DNA of 64,000 bases. It comes from JBBROS01 sp965260995. GTDB lineage: Bacteria > Pseudomonadota > Alphaproteobacteria > Acetobacterales > Acetobacteraceae. The DNA lies in assembly GCA_965260995.1 (NCBI GenBank), contig CBDHCD010000001.1, positions 62,001-126,000 of the forward strand. Reading direction: 5' to 3'. The notes below the pieces were generated by a model. The model was given only the letters and a program-made list of their open reading frames with translations, made no database searches and was not told the origin of the DNA. The translations under genes were made by a program, and so were the position numbers. This document shows positions 7,790-17,383 of this stretch, in pieces. Positions within the stretch are counted from its first letter, which is position 1; each line of letters opens with the position of its first letter.

Positions 7790-9451
7790 ATGCGCTCCTC
7801 GCCCAAGTTCCTGGACAGCCTCCGCCGCCAGGCGAGCGACCTTGAGAACCACGTCGTCGACGCGTTCCTGGCCGGGCGGCTCGACCGGCGCGGGCTGCTG
7901 CGCGAGGGCGCGCGGTTCGGGCTGGCGCTGCCGCTGCTGGGCGGGCTGCTGGGGGCGGCGAGCCCGGTGGCGACGCCGTTGGCGCGGGCGCAGGGCAAGA
8001 AGGACGCCACGATCCGGGTGGCGTCGCAGATGCCGGCGAGCGCGGTGGAGCCGGTGACGACGGCGAACTCCGGCGGGCTGATCCTGTTGCAGCAGACCGG
8101 GGAGTTCCTGGTCTATGACCAAGCGAACCTGGTGCTGAAGCCGATGCTGGCCTTGTCGTGGAAGTCGAACGAGGACGGCTCGGTGTGGACGTTCCAGCTC
8201 CGCCCCGGCGTCAAGTTCCACAGCGGCCACGTGCTGAACGCCGACGACGTGGTGGCGACGATGGACCGGCTGGCGGACCCGAAGAACGGGTCGAACGCGC
8301 TGTCGGCGTTCAAGGGGGTGCTGTCGAAAGGGGGGACGCGCAAGGTCGATGACCTGACGGTGGCGTTCCACCTCGACGCGCCGAACGGCAACTTCCCCTA
8401 CATCGTGTCGTCGGACAACTACAACGCGGTCATCCTGCCGGCCGACTACGCGGGTGATTTCGAGAAGACGTTCAACGGCACCGGGCCGTTCAAGCTGGAG
8501 CGCTACACGGCGAAGGTGGGCGTGAGCTTCGTGCGCAACGACGACTACTGGGGCGAGAAGGCGCTGCCGGCGCGCACCGAGTTCACCTTCTACGCCGACC
8601 AGGCGCCGATGATCATCGCCTTGCAGGGCGCGCAGGTGGACGTGATCCAGCAGGTCGCGGTGCAGGGGGCGCAGGGCATCCTGAACGACCCGGACATCAA
8701 CATCATCAACGTCAAGTCGGCGACGCACCGCGCCTTCCATCTCCGCAACGACGCGCCGAAGCTCGCCGACAAGCGGGTGCGCCAGGCGATCGCGCTGACG
8801 CTGGACCGGGAGGGGCTCGCGGCCGGGCTGTTCCGCGGCCTGGCGGTGCCGGGCAACGACTCGCCGTTCGCGCCGGTCTACCCGTCCACGGACAAGTCGG
8901 CGCCGCAGCGCAAGAAGGACGTGGCCCAGGCGAAGAAGCTGATGGCCGAGGCGGGGGCGGGGACGGGGTTCGAGGCGACGCTGACCACCATGCGGGTGCT
9001 GGAGATCCCGGATTACGCGGTGCTGATCCAGAACGCGGTCGCCGAGATCGGCATCAAGCTGAACCTGAAGGTCGAGACGGAGAGCGCCTACTACGGCAAG
9101 GCGCAGTTCGGGCAGTCGGACTGGCTTGATTCCGAAATGGGCATCACCGACTACGGCCATCGCGGTGTGCCGAACGTGCTGCTGGGCGCGCCGTTGCTGA
9201 GCAGCGGCGCCTGGAACGCGGCGCACTTCAAGAACGCGAACTACGACAAGCTGGTGGCGCAATACGTCGCGGCCACCGACCTCGGCGTGCAGACGGAGAC
9301 GGCGGGCAAGATCCAGCGCCTGCTGCTGGATGAGACGCCGGTGATCTACGCCTATTTCTACGACTTCCTGACCGCGACGGCGAAGGATGTGCACGGGGTC
9401 CGGATCAACCCGATCTCGCAGTTGTTCCTGGCAGAGACCACCATCGGCTGA
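7790..9451 (+). CDS. ABC transporter substrate-binding protein, family 5 (peptide/opine/nickel type)
   Basis: 553 aa from the ATG preceded by AAGGA at good spacing (an ATG 57 bp upstream is less likely). The N-terminus carries RRGLLREGARFGLALPLLGG with a twin-arginine-like motif and a cleavage region near ARAQG, so it is probably exported by Tat. The body has the SBP_bac_5 pattern (WTFQLRPGVKFHSG, FNGTGPFKLE, DNDSPFAP-like segment, C-terminal AYFYDFLTATAKDV). First gene of an operon with two permeases, a double ATPase, an opine-oxidase-like pair and a CuyA-like enzyme, so the imported ligand is probably the substrate of those enzymes rather than a general peptide. Confidence 0.92.
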   Translation: MRSSPKFLDSLRRQASDLENHVVDAFLAGRLDRRGLLREGARFGLALPLLGGLLGAASPVATPLARAQGKKDATIRVASQMPASAVEPVTTANSGGLILLQQTGEFLVYDQANLVLKPMLALSWKSNEDGSVWTFQLRPGVKFHSGHVLNADDVVATMDRLADPKNGSNALSAFKGVLSKGGTRKVDDLTVAFHLDAPNGNFPYIVSSDNYNAVILPADYAGDFEKTFNGTGPFKLERYTAKVGVSFVRNDDYWGEKALPARTEFTFYADQAPMIIALQGAQVDVIQQVAVQGAQGILNDPDINIINVKSATHRAFHLRNDAPKLADKRVRQAIALTLDREGLAAGLFRGLAVPGNDSPFAPVYPSTDKSAPQRKKDVAQAKKLMAEAGAGTGFEATLTTMRVLEIPDYAVLIQNAVAEIGIKLNLKVETESAYYGKAQFGQSDWLDSEMGITDYGHRGVPNVLLGAPLLSSGAWNAAHFKNANYDKLVAQYVAATDLGVQTETAGKIQRLLLDETPVIYAYFYDFLTATAKDVHGVRINPISQLFLAETTIG

Positions 9452-9473
9452 CGGGGGCGGCGGGACGCGCCCG

Positions 9474-10439
9474 GTGCTGGCACGGGTGGGCAGGCGGGTG
9501 GGACGCCGGCTGGCGCTGAGCCTGCTGACGCTGGCGCTGCTCAGCGTCGTCGTGTTCGCGGGCGCGCAGGTGCTGCCGGGCGACGTGGGCCGGGCGATCC
9601 TGGGGCCGCTCGCGTCGCCCGAGGCGGTCGCGGCGGTCAACCAGCAGATCGGGGCGGACCGGCCGGCCGTGGAGCAGTACTTCACCTGGATCGGCGGCGT
9701 CCTCACCGGCGACATGGGCACGTCCTACATCTTCCGCACGCCGGTCGCGCCGTTCGTGGCCGGCGCGCTGTTGAACTCGGTCAAGCTGGCGGCGGTGGCG
9801 TTCGTCATCGTGGCGCCGCTGTCGATCGGGGCCGGGGTTTACGCCGCGATGAACGCGGGGCGCTGGCCGGACCGGGCGATCAGCGTCACCGGGCTGTCGC
9901 TCACGGTGGTGCCGGAGTTCGTGTCCGCCATCGCGCTCATTCTCGTGTTCGGCATCTGGCTGCGCTGGCTGCCGATCTCGGCGGCGACCCGGCCCGGCAC
10001 GGGAGCGCTGGAGCAGTTGCGCCACCTGATCCTGCCCGCGCTGCCGCTGGTGATCGTGCTGTTCGGCTACATCGCGCGCATGGCGCGGGCGGGCACGCTG
10101 GAGGCGCTCGATTCCGACTACGCCCGCACAGCGACCTTGAAGGGGCTGCCGCGGCGGACGGTGATCCTGCGGCACGTGCTGCCCAACGCGCTGCTGCCGA
10201 CCATCACCGTGGTGGCGGCGCAGCTCGGCTACATGATCGGAGGGCTGGTGGTGGTGGAGTCGCTGTTCCGCTACCAGGGCATCGGCAGCCTGATCCTGAC
10301 CGCCGCCCGCGGCAAGGACTTCCCGATGCTGGAGGCCGGCATCCTAGCGGTGGGGGCGATCTTCGTGCTGACCACGCTGGTGGCCGACACGCTCTACGTC
10401 GTGCTCAACCCGCGGCTGCGCGACGGGGCGGGACGATGA
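9474..10439 (+). CDS. ABC transporter permease, DppB/OppB type
   Basis: 321 aa from a GTG start at VLARVGRRVGRRLALSL; the frame is open upstream but overlaps the preceding gene. Six predicted membrane segments are visible, beginning LALSLLTLALLSVVVFAGAQ, with the extracytoplasmic loop after the first helix that marks the DppB group. The EAA-type loop is AGTLEALDSDYARTATLKGL, which contacts the ATPase. It starts 22 bp after the binding-protein gene and overlaps the next permease by 4 bp, so it belongs to the operon. Confidence 0.9.
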   Translation: MLARVGRRVGRRLALSLLTLALLSVVVFAGAQVLPGDVGRAILGPLASPEAVAAVNQQIGADRPAVEQYFTWIGGVLTGDMGTSYIFRTPVAPFVAGALLNSVKLAAVAFVIVAPLSIGAGVYAAMNAGRWPDRAISVTGLSLTVVPEFVSAIALILVFGIWLRWLPISAATRPGTGALEQLRHLILPALPLVIVLFGYIARMARAGTLEALDSDYARTATLKGLPRRTVILRHVLPNALLPTITVVAAQLGYMIGGLVVVESLFRYQGIGSLILTAARGKDFPMLEAGILAVGAIFVLTTLVADTLYVVLNPRLRDGAGR

Positions 10440-11341
10440 GCGTGTCGGCCACCCTGCCCGGCCGACCGGGGGCGGCGCTGCCGTCGGCCGCGGACGCGAC
10501 CGCGACGGAGCCCGCCGTGGCGCTGCCGAGCCGGCTCGGGCGGGTGCTGCGCTCGCCGGTGTTCCTGGTGGGGGCGGGCGTGCTGCTGTTCTGGGTGGCG
10601 TGCGCCCTGTTCGGCCCGGCGATCGCGCCCTACGACGCCTACGCCGACGACCTGATGCGCACCCTGGCCCCGCCGTCGGCCGCGCACTGGTTCGGCACCG
10701 ACCAGTTGGGGCGGGACATCCTGTCGCGCGTCATCGTCGGCGCGCGGCCGATCCTGTCTGTCGCCCCGGCGGCGACGCTCCTGGCCACCGTCGCCGGCAC
10801 CGCGCTCGGGCTGCTGACCGGCTACGCCGGCGGCTGGCTCGACGCGCTGATCGGGCGGCTGATCGAGGTGCTGCTGGCGCTGCCGCTGATCGTGGTGGCG
10901 TTGCTGGTGCTGGTGGCGCTCGGGCCGTCGTCGGGCACGGTGATCGCGGTGATCGGCGTCATCTTCACGCCGCTGATCGCGCGGACGGTGCGGGCGGCGG
11001 TGCTGAACGAGCGCTCGCTCGACTACGTGGCGGCGGCCGAGCTGCGCGGCGAAGGGGCGCTGCACGTCATGTTCGTGGAGATCCTGCCCAACGTGCTGCC
11101 GCCGATCCTGGTCGAGACGACGGTGCGGCTCGGCTACGCCATCTTCACCGTGGCCTCGCTCAGCTTCCTCGGCTTCGGCATCCAGCCGCCGTCGGCGGAC
11201 TGGGGGCTGACGATCTCGGAGAACTACGGGCTGATCAGCGGCGGCTACTGGTGGACCGTCGCCTTCGCCGCCGGGGCGACGGCGTCGCTGGTGATCGGCG
11301 TCAACCTGGTCGCGGACGGCATCCAGGCGGCGGTGGAATGA
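10436..11341 (+). CDS. ABC transporter permease, DppC/OppC type
   Basis: 301 aa; an extended Ala-rich cytoplasmic N-terminus is followed by a first helix (SPVFLVGAGVLLFWVACALFG), the DppC-type periplasmic loop with FGTDQLGRDILSRVI, and five further helices. The coupling loop reads NERSLDYVAAAELRGEGAL. ATGA overlaps on both sides couple its translation to the DppB-like gene and to the ATPase gene. Forms the channel with the preceding permease. Confidence 0.92.
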   Translation: MSVSATLPGRPGAALPSAADATATEPAVALPSRLGRVLRSPVFLVGAGVLLFWVACALFGPAIAPYDAYADDLMRTLAPPSAAHWFGTDQLGRDILSRVIVGARPILSVAPAATLLATVAGTALGLLTGYAGGWLDALIGRLIEVLLALPLIVVALLVLVALGPSSGTVIAVIGVIFTPLIARTVRAAVLNERSLDYVAAAELRGEGALHVMFVEILPNVLPPILVETTVRLGYAIFTVASLSFLGFGIQPPSADWGLTISENYGLISGGYWWTVAFAAGATASLVIGVNLVADGIQAAVE

Positions 11342-13428
11342 GCGCGGTCCTCGCCGCGCCGGCGCTCGAGCTGCGCGACCTCAGCGTGGGCTATCGCGCG
11401 CGGGGGGTGGAGCAGCTCGTGCTGCGGGGCGTGTCGTTCGCCATCGCGCCGGGCGAGACGTACGGGCTGGTGGGGGAGAGCGGCTGCGGCAAGTCGACGG
11501 CGGCGTTCGCGGCGCTGCGGGCCTTGCCGCGCCAGGGCTTCATCCGCGCGGGCCAGGTGCTGGTGGACGGGCAGGACGTGACCGGGCTCGACCAGGCCGG
11601 GCTGCGCCAGCTCCGGCGGCGCAAGGTGTCGATGGTGTACCAGGACCCCGGCCGGGCGCTCAATCCGTCGATGACGGTGGCGCGGCAGCTCGGCGAGGCG
11701 TTCCCGGGGGTGGGCCGCGGCGAGGCGCGGGACCGCTCGGAGGCGATGCTGGCCAAGGTGCGCATCCCGGACCCGGCCCGGGTGATGGCCGCCTACCCGC
11801 ACCAGCTCTCGGGCGGCATGCAGCAGCGGGTCGTGATCGCGATGGCGCTGGCCAAGAACCCGGCGCTCCTGGTGCTGGACGAGCCGACGACCGGCCTCGA
11901 CGCGACGGTGGAGGCCGAGGTGCTCGACCTGGTGGCGGCGCTGCGCGACGAGTTCAGCACCTCGATCCTGTTCATCAGCCACAACCTCGCCATCGTCGAG
12001 CGGATGTGCGACCGGGTGGGGGTGCTCTACGCCGGCAGCCTGGTCGAGGAAGGGCCGACGGCGGCGACCCTGGCCCGGCCGCTGCACCCCTACACCATGC
12101 GCCTGCTGCGCTGCCTGCCGGCGGCGGGGCGGCGCAAGGCGGACGGGCGGCTCGACACCATCCCCGGGTTCCTGCCGCCACCGGGCAGCGCGCCGCCGGG
12201 CTGCGTGTTCGCGCCGCGCTGCGACTTCGCCGACGGGCTGTGCCGCACGGCCGCCCCCGGCCCGACACGGGTGGGGGCGCAGACGGCGCGGTGCCACCAC
12301 ATCGACGAGGCGACGGCGGCCGAGCCGGCGACCCCGCGGCCGGTCGCGCCGGCGGCGCTGCGAGAGACGGCGGCGCTGCCAGAGACGGCGGCGGCGGCGG
12401 CGGCGGGCGGCCCGGCGTTGCGGGCGGTCGGCGTGTCCAAGACGTTCCGTTCCGGTTCGGTGGCGGTGCGGGCGGTCGCGGACGTGTCGCTCGAACTGCG
12501 GGCCGGGGAGACGCTGGGGCTGGTCGGCGAGTCGGGTAGCGGCAAGACCACGCTGGCGCGGCTGCTGCTCGGCCTCACCGCCCCCGATCCGGGCGGGCGG
12601 GTGGAGCTCGGCGGCGACGCGGTGGCGGGGCAAGCGCGCGCCCGGTCGCGCGCCGACCAGAAAGCGCTGCAGATCGTGTTCCAGAACCCGGATTCGGCGC
12701 TGAACCGCTCGCACACCGTGCGCCACCTGATCGGGCGGTCGTTGTCGCGGCTGGCCGGGCTGTTCGGGTCGCGCAAGGCGGAGCGGCTGGCGGAGCTGGT
12801 GTCGGCGGTGCGGCTGACGGAGCGGCACCTGTCGATGCGGCCGCGCCAGTTGTCGGGCGGGCTGAAGCAGCGGGTCGCCATCGCACGGGCGTTCGCCGGC
12901 GACCCCCGGGTGGTGATCTGCGACGAGCCGACCTCGGCGCTCGACGTGTCGGTGCAGGCGGCGATCCTGAACTTGCTGGCTGACCTGCAGGCCAGCGCGC
13001 GGGTCAGCTACATCTTCATCAGCCACGACCTCGGCGTGGTGCGCTACCTGTCCGACCGCATCGCCGTGCTCTACCTCGGGCGGCTGATGGAGATCGGGCC
13101 GGCGGAGGACGTGTTCAACGGGCCGCACCACCCTTACACCGAGGCGCTGCTGTCCGCCGTGCCGGACATCGACGGCGGGGTCCCGCGGGCGCGCATCCGG
13201 CTGGAGGGCGAGGTTCCCAGCCCGCTGTCGCCGCCGTCGGGCTGCGTGTTCCACGGGCGCTGCCCGCGCAAGATCGGCCCCGTGTGCGAGACCACCGAAC
13301 CGGCGATGCGCGCCGACGCCGGCCACGCGATCCGCTGCCATCTGCCGGCGGCGTCGCTCGGGCGGCGGGGCGGCCCGCCGCCGCAGGACGCCGTGGCCGG
13401 CCGCGTCCCCGACCCTGTTTCAGCGTAG
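11338..13428 (+). CDS. Fused double ABC ATPase (DppD-DppF type)
   Basis: 696 aa, about twice a single subunit. The first nucleotide-binding domain has Walker A GESGCGKST (K52), signature LSGGMQQRV and Walker B LLVLDEPTTGLD; the second has GESGSGKTT (K403), LSGGLKQRV and VVICDEPTSALD. Each half ends with the oligopeptide-transporter C-terminal domain containing Cys-rich CVFAPRCDFAD and CVFHGRCPRK segments that in homologues can bind an Fe-S cluster. The halves are joined by an Ala/Pro/Thr-rich linker with a short RETAALPETAA repeat. The ATG overlaps the permease stop by 4 bp. It energises the importer and replaces separate DppD and DppF subunits. Confidence 0.93.
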   Translation: MSAVLAAPALELRDLSVGYRARGVEQLVLRGVSFAIAPGETYGLVGESGCGKSTAAFAALRALPRQGFIRAGQVLVDGQDVTGLDQAGLRQLRRRKVSMVYQDPGRALNPSMTVARQLGEAFPGVGRGEARDRSEAMLAKVRIPDPARVMAAYPHQLSGGMQQRVVIAMALAKNPALLVLDEPTTGLDATVEAEVLDLVAALRDEFSTSILFISHNLAIVERMCDRVGVLYAGSLVEEGPTAATLARPLHPYTMRLLRCLPAAGRRKADGRLDTIPGFLPPPGSAPPGCVFAPRCDFADGLCRTAAPGPTRVGAQTARCHHIDEATAAEPATPRPVAPAALRETAALPETAAAAAAGGPALRAVGVSKTFRSGSVAVRAVADVSLELRAGETLGLVGESGSGKTTLARLLLGLTAPDPGGRVELGGDAVAGQARARSRADQKALQIVFQNPDSALNRSHTVRHLIGRSLSRLAGLFGSRKAERLAELVSAVRLTERHLSMRPRQLSGGLKQRVAIARAFAGDPRVVICDEPTSALDVSVQAAILNLLADLQASARVSYIFISHDLGVVRYLSDRIAVLYLGRLMEIGPAEDVFNGPHHPYTEALLSAVPDIDGGVPRARIRLEGEVPSPLSPPSGCVFHGRCPRKIGPVCETTEPAMRADAGHAIRCHLPAASLGRRGGPPPQDAVAGRVPDPVSA

Positions 13429-13436
13429 GTTCCGCC

Positions 13437-15074
13437 ATGACCGCCACCCGCGTCACTGACCCGCGCTCCACCGCCAACGCGACGCTGGCGGTGGGGGAAC
13501 GGGCCGACCTGCTCGTCGTCGGCGGGGGGCCGGCCGGGCTGGCCGCGGCCATCGCGGGTGCCCGGGCCGGCCTTTCGGTCGTGCTGGCCGACGAGAACCC
13601 GGTGGCGGCCGAGGTGATGGGCGACGACGTGCCGCTGCACTTCGGCGGGCGCATGGGCGGGGCGGTGCGCAACCGGACCGCGATGACCGAGGCGATGCTG
13701 GACAGCGAGCCGATGCTGGGCGAGGCGTTGGAAGCTGGGGTGGACGTGCGGCTGGGGGTGGTGGTTTGGGGGCTTTACGCGCCCGGGCCGAGCGTCGGCT
13801 GGCTGCCCGGCACGGTGGCCGGGCTGTCGGACGGGGAGCGGTCATGGATGCTGGGGTGCAAGACCGCGATCGTCGCGGCCGGGCGGCGCGACATGGGGCT
13901 GGCGTTCCCCGGCTGGCAGCGGCCCGGCGTGATGGGGGCGACGGCGGCGGAGCGGCTGGCGGCGCGATACGGGGCGCTGGACGCGCGGCGGGCGGTCGTG
14001 CTGGGGACCACGGCGGAGGCGCTGCTGGCGGCGCTGGCGATGCGCGCGGCCGGGGTGGAGATCGCGGCCGTGGTGGAACAGGCGCGCGCGCCGGTCGGCC
14101 CGGCGGCGCTGCTCGACGCGCTTTCGGGCGTGCCGGTGCTCGCGCGGCACGTCATCGCGGCGGCCGAGGGCGGCGAGGACGGCGTGACCGGCGCCACCCT
14201 GGCCCGGCTGGACGCGGAGGGCGGGCGGGTCGCGGACAGCCTTCATACCATCGCGTGCGACACCATCGTGCTGGGCGTGGGCGCGGTGCCGGTGATCGAG
14301 CTGCTGGACGCGGCCGGGTGCCGCTCGGCCTTCTCGCCGGAGCGCGGCGGGCACGTCGCGGTGACGGACGCGGCGCAGATGACGTCGGTGGCCGGGATCT
14401 ACGCGGTCGGCGACTGCGCGGGGGTGTGGGCGGCGAAGTCGATGGATCGGGGGGTCGCCGAGGCGGAGGGGCGGCGGGCGGCGGCCGACGCGGCGCGGCG
14501 GGTCGCAGGAGGGGAGACTGGGGTGGAGAGGGAGCCGATGACGGATCCGGACGCGCCGCCGCCCGCGACCGCGCCGGCGGATTACCGCCTCGCCTGGGTG
14601 CGGCACGCCGTGGTGGAGGCGGCGATGCCGCCGGGCACGCCGGAGGCCTACGTCTGCCAGTGCGAGGAGGTGACGGCGCGGGAGATCCTGGAGGTGCACC
14701 CGCCGCGCTACCTGAAGTGGGAGCGGCCGCGGCGCAACAGCGCCGACCTGAGCGCCCTGCTGGGCGAGGGCGCGCCGAATCCCGACCAGGTGAAGCGGCT
14801 GACCCGCGCCGGCATGGGTCTGTGCCAGGGCCGCCGCTGTCGCGAGCAGGTCGCGGCCCTGCTGGCGCTCGGCGCGGGGACGGGGTTGGGCGAGGTGCCG
14901 CTGGCGACGTTCCGCGCGCCGGTGCGCCCGTTGCCGCTCGGCCTGCTGGGGGCGGTGGCGGAGACGGACGAGATGGCGCGGCATTGGGACATTTGGTTCG
15001 GCATCCCGGGCCAGGTCACGCCCTACTGGGAGATCGCGCCGGCCGTGGCGCGGGACGCGAGCGAGGGTCCATGA
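13437..15074 (+). CDS. Opine oxidase / hydrogen cyanide synthase-type subunit A (HcnB/OoxA-like)
   Basis: 545 aa from the ATG 8 bp after the ATPase gene. An N-terminal FAD fold (VVGGGPAGLAAAIAGA), a second NAD-type fold, and a GIYAVGDCAGVW motif are followed by a C-terminal BFD-like [2Fe-2S] region with C407-Q-C409 and C463-x4-C468 (GLCQGRRCRE). That architecture is that of HcnB and OoxA/NoxA, which together with a DAO-type partner oxidise the C-N bond of opines or glycine. The small HcnA-type ferredoxin subunit is not present here. Overlaps the next gene by ATGA. Probably membrane-associated, feeding electrons to the respiratory chain. Confidence 0.85.
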   Translation: MTATRVTDPRSTANATLAVGERADLLVVGGGPAGLAAAIAGARAGLSVVLADENPVAAEVMGDDVPLHFGGRMGGAVRNRTAMTEAMLDSEPMLGEALEAGVDVRLGVVVWGLYAPGPSVGWLPGTVAGLSDGERSWMLGCKTAIVAAGRRDMGLAFPGWQRPGVMGATAAERLAARYGALDARRAVVLGTTAEALLAALAMRAAGVEIAAVVEQARAPVGPAALLDALSGVPVLARHVIAAAEGGEDGVTGATLARLDAEGGRVADSLHTIACDTIVLGVGAVPVIELLDAAGCRSAFSPERGGHVAVTDAAQMTSVAGIYAVGDCAGVWAAKSMDRGVAEAEGRRAAADAARRVAGGETGVEREPMTDPDAPPPATAPADYRLAWVRHAVVEAAMPPGTPEAYVCQCEEVTAREILEVHPPRYLKWERPRRNSADLSALLGEGAPNPDQVKRLTRAGMGLCQGRRCREQVAALLALGAGTGLGEVPLATFRAPVRPLPLGLLGAVAETDEMARHWDIWFGIPGQVTPYWEIAPAVARDASEGP

Positions 15075-16240
15075 GCGACCGGATGGGCGCGGCCGTCGTC
15101 ATCGTCGGCGGGGGCGCGACCGGGCTCAGCGCCGGGTGGTGGCTGGCCGGCGAGGGCGTGGACGTGATGGTGCTGGACAAGGGCATCGTCGGGTGGGAGG
15201 CGTCGGGGCGCAACGGCGGTGGCTGCACGCACGGGTTCAGCCCGCTGTTCGCCGAGGAGCAGCGGCTGTGGCCGCAGATGGATGACCTGCTCGGCTACCC
15301 GACCGAGTTCTGCTCCGGGCGCATCCGCATCGCCATGGACGCGGCGGAATGGGGTGACGCGGGCCGCATGGTGGTGAACGGCGAGCGGCACGGGTTCCAG
15401 AGCGAGGCGTTGGACCCGGCGCGGCTGCGCGAGCTCGCGCCGCTCGTCGGCGACGAGGCACATGGGGCGTACTGGCACCATTTCGGCGGCCACGCGAACC
15501 CGCACCGCACCGTGCAGGCTTACGCCTGGGCGATGCAGGACCGAGGCGGGCGGCTGATGCAGCACACGACGGTGCGGGGCTTCGAGGTGCGGGGCGGCCG
15601 GGTCACGGGCGTCGAGACCGACCGCGGGCGGCTGGGGTGCGACCACCTGGTGCTGGCGGCCGGGCCGCAGAGCGGCAAGCTCGCGGCGATGCTGGGGATC
15701 ACGATGCCGGTCGCCGCCGCCCGCGCCGAGATGATCGTGACGGAGGCGCTGCCGCTGATGCCGGTGGGGGGCGTGGACGGGCACGGGCTGTATGGCCGGC
15801 AGACCCGGCGCGGCAACCTGGCCTACGGCGGCGGGCCGCACGAGTGGCTGGCGGAGAGCGAGGGCATGGACGTGCCGCCGCGGCTCAGCACGCCGCTGAT
15901 GGGCAACATCGCCGGGCGGCTGGCCCGGATGTTCCCGCGCGCCCGGCACGCCCGGGTCCTGCGCAGCTGGGCCGGGGTGATCGAGAACACGCCGGACGGG
16001 CGGCCGGTGATCGACCACGCGCCGGGTCTCGACAACGCCGTGCTGGCGACGCTGTCGAGCATCGGGTTCGGGTTGTCGCCCGCTTCGGGGCACGCGGTGC
16101 AGCAACTGGTGACGGAGGGGGCGTGCGGGTTCGCCGACCTCGGTCCGCTGAGGCTGTCGCGGTTCGACGGGTTGGAAGCGGATTGGGCGGCGCGGCGAGG
16201 TTGGCAAGGCGCGCCGGGAACGCTGGCGGCGGCGGGCTGA
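15071..16240 (+). CDS. DAO-family FAD oxidoreductase, opine oxidase subunit B / HcnC-like
   Basis: 389 aa. VIVGGGATGLSAGWWLAGEG (about residues 10-29) is the FAD-binding turn, followed by the glycine/deaminating oxidase fold; ENTPDGRPVIDHAPG and the C-terminal SIGFGLSPASGHAV match the FAD-contact segments of this group. Its translation is coupled to the subunit A gene by a 4-bp overlap. The pair should oxidise an imported N-substituted amino acid (opine-like) or an imino acid to a keto acid plus amino acid. Substrate not identifiable from sequence alone. Confidence 0.85.
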   Translation: MSDRMGAAVVIVGGGATGLSAGWWLAGEGVDVMVLDKGIVGWEASGRNGGGCTHGFSPLFAEEQRLWPQMDDLLGYPTEFCSGRIRIAMDAAEWGDAGRMVVNGERHGFQSEALDPARLRELAPLVGDEAHGAYWHHFGGHANPHRTVQAYAWAMQDRGGRLMQHTTVRGFEVRGGRVTGVETDRGRLGCDHLVLAAGPQSGKLAAMLGITMPVAAARAEMIVTEALPLMPVGGVDGHGLYGRQTRRGNLAYGGGPHEWLAESEGMDVPPRLSTPLMGNIAGRLARMFPRARHARVLRSWAGVIENTPDGRPVIDHAPGLDNAVLATLSSIGFGLSPASGHAVQQLVTEGACGFADLGPLRLSRFDGLEADWAARRGWQGAPGTLAAAG

Positions 16241-16367
16241 ACCGATCCGCTGCTCGGCCGGCGTGACCCAGCGGCTTGGCCGGGCGCCGGCTTCGGACGC
16301 GCGGGAGGGCCGCCTTGCCTTATCCAAGCCGCGGTGCAAGGGTCCGTCCAGACAGGAGGCCGCCCCG

Positions 16368-17372
16368 TTGAACCTAGCCCAGTTCCCCCGCGTGAAGCTC
16401 TGCCAGGCTCCCACTCCGCTGGAGCGCCTGCCCAACTTCTCCCGCCTGCTCGGCGGCCCCGACATCTGGATCAAGCGCGACGACCTCACCGGCATGGGCC
16501 TCGGCGGCAACAAGGTGCGCAAGCTGGAGTTCCTCGCCGGCGACGCCCTCGACCAAGGCGCCGACCACCTGGTGACGCAAGGCGCGGTGCAGTCCAATCA
16601 CGTCCGCCAGACGGCCGCCGTCGCCGCCAAGCTCGGGCTGCGCTGCACCGCCGTGCTGGAGCACCGGATCGAGACCAACGACGGCACCTACCTCAACAAC
16701 GGCAACGTCCTGCTCGACCACCTGCTCGGCATCGACATCGAGTACCGCCCCGGCGGCACGGACATGCAGGCCGCGATCGAGGAGGTGGGCACCCGCCTGC
16801 GCGCCGAGGGCGCGAAGCCGTACTTGATCCCCGGGGGCGGCTCGAACACGGTCGGCGCGCTCGGCTACGCCTACGTCGCCTTCGAGCTGGTGTCGCAGGC
16901 CAACGAGCACGGCCTCTCAATCGACCGCCTGGTTCACGCCACCGGCAGCGCCGGCACCCAGGCCGGGCTGGTCGCCGGGCTGCACGCGCTCAACAGCCCG
17001 GTGCGCGTGCTCGGCATCGGCGTGCGCAACCCCAAGGAAAAGCAGGAAGCCAACGTGCTCGCCCTCGCCCGCGCGACCGCAAAGCACATGGGCATCGACC
17101 GCCCGATCCCCGACGCGGCGGTGCAGGCGAACTGTGATTACGTCGGCGAAGGCTACGGCAAGCCGACGCCGGGCATGGTGGAAGCGGTGCGGATGCTGGC
17201 GCGCAGCGAAGGCATCTTCCTCGACCCGGTCTATTCCGGCAAAGGCATGGCCGGCTTGGTCGACCTGGTGCGCAAGGGCGCGTTCAAGCCGGGCGAGACG
17301 GTGGTGTTCCTGCACACCGGCGGCGCGTCGGGGCTGTTCGGCTACATGGACGCGTTCAGCGACGCGGCCTGA
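16368..17372 (+). CDS. PLP enzyme, L-cysteate sulfo-lyase (CuyA) / D-cysteine desulfhydrase family
   Basis: 334 aa from a TTG codon that has a perfect AGGAGG 8 nt before it; an earlier GTG is in frame but has no ribosome site and adds a non-conserved leader. WIKRDDLTGMGLGGNKVRKLE holds the PLP lysine (K49 in GGNK), TQGAVQSNHVRQTAA is the substrate loop, and the C-terminal VVFLHTGGASGLFGY binds the pyridine. The family includes ACC deaminase, D-cysteine desulfhydrase and CuyA, which converts cysteate to pyruvate, sulfite and ammonia. ACC deaminase is unlikely given the length and loop. It lies 127 bp after the oxidase pair and probably acts on a sulfur amino acid released by them. Confidence 0.85.
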   Translation: MNLAQFPRVKLCQAPTPLERLPNFSRLLGGPDIWIKRDDLTGMGLGGNKVRKLEFLAGDALDQGADHLVTQGAVQSNHVRQTAAVAAKLGLRCTAVLEHRIETNDGTYLNNGNVLLDHLLGIDIEYRPGGTDMQAAIEEVGTRLRAEGAKPYLIPGGGSNTVGALGYAYVAFELVSQANEHGLSIDRLVHATGSAGTQAGLVAGLHALNSPVRVLGIGVRNPKEKQEANVLALARATAKHMGIDRPIPDAAVQANCDYVGEGYGKPTPGMVEAVRMLARSEGIFLDPVYSGKGMAGLVDLVRKGAFKPGETVVFLHTGGASGLFGYMDAFSDAA

Positions 17373-17383
17373 ACGCTGCCTCG

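Noticed and set aside
6815..9721. Long minus-strand frame (over 960 codons) opposite the binding-protein gene
   Set aside because: Arg/His/Pro-rich shadow; the plus-strand family-5 binding protein is unambiguous.
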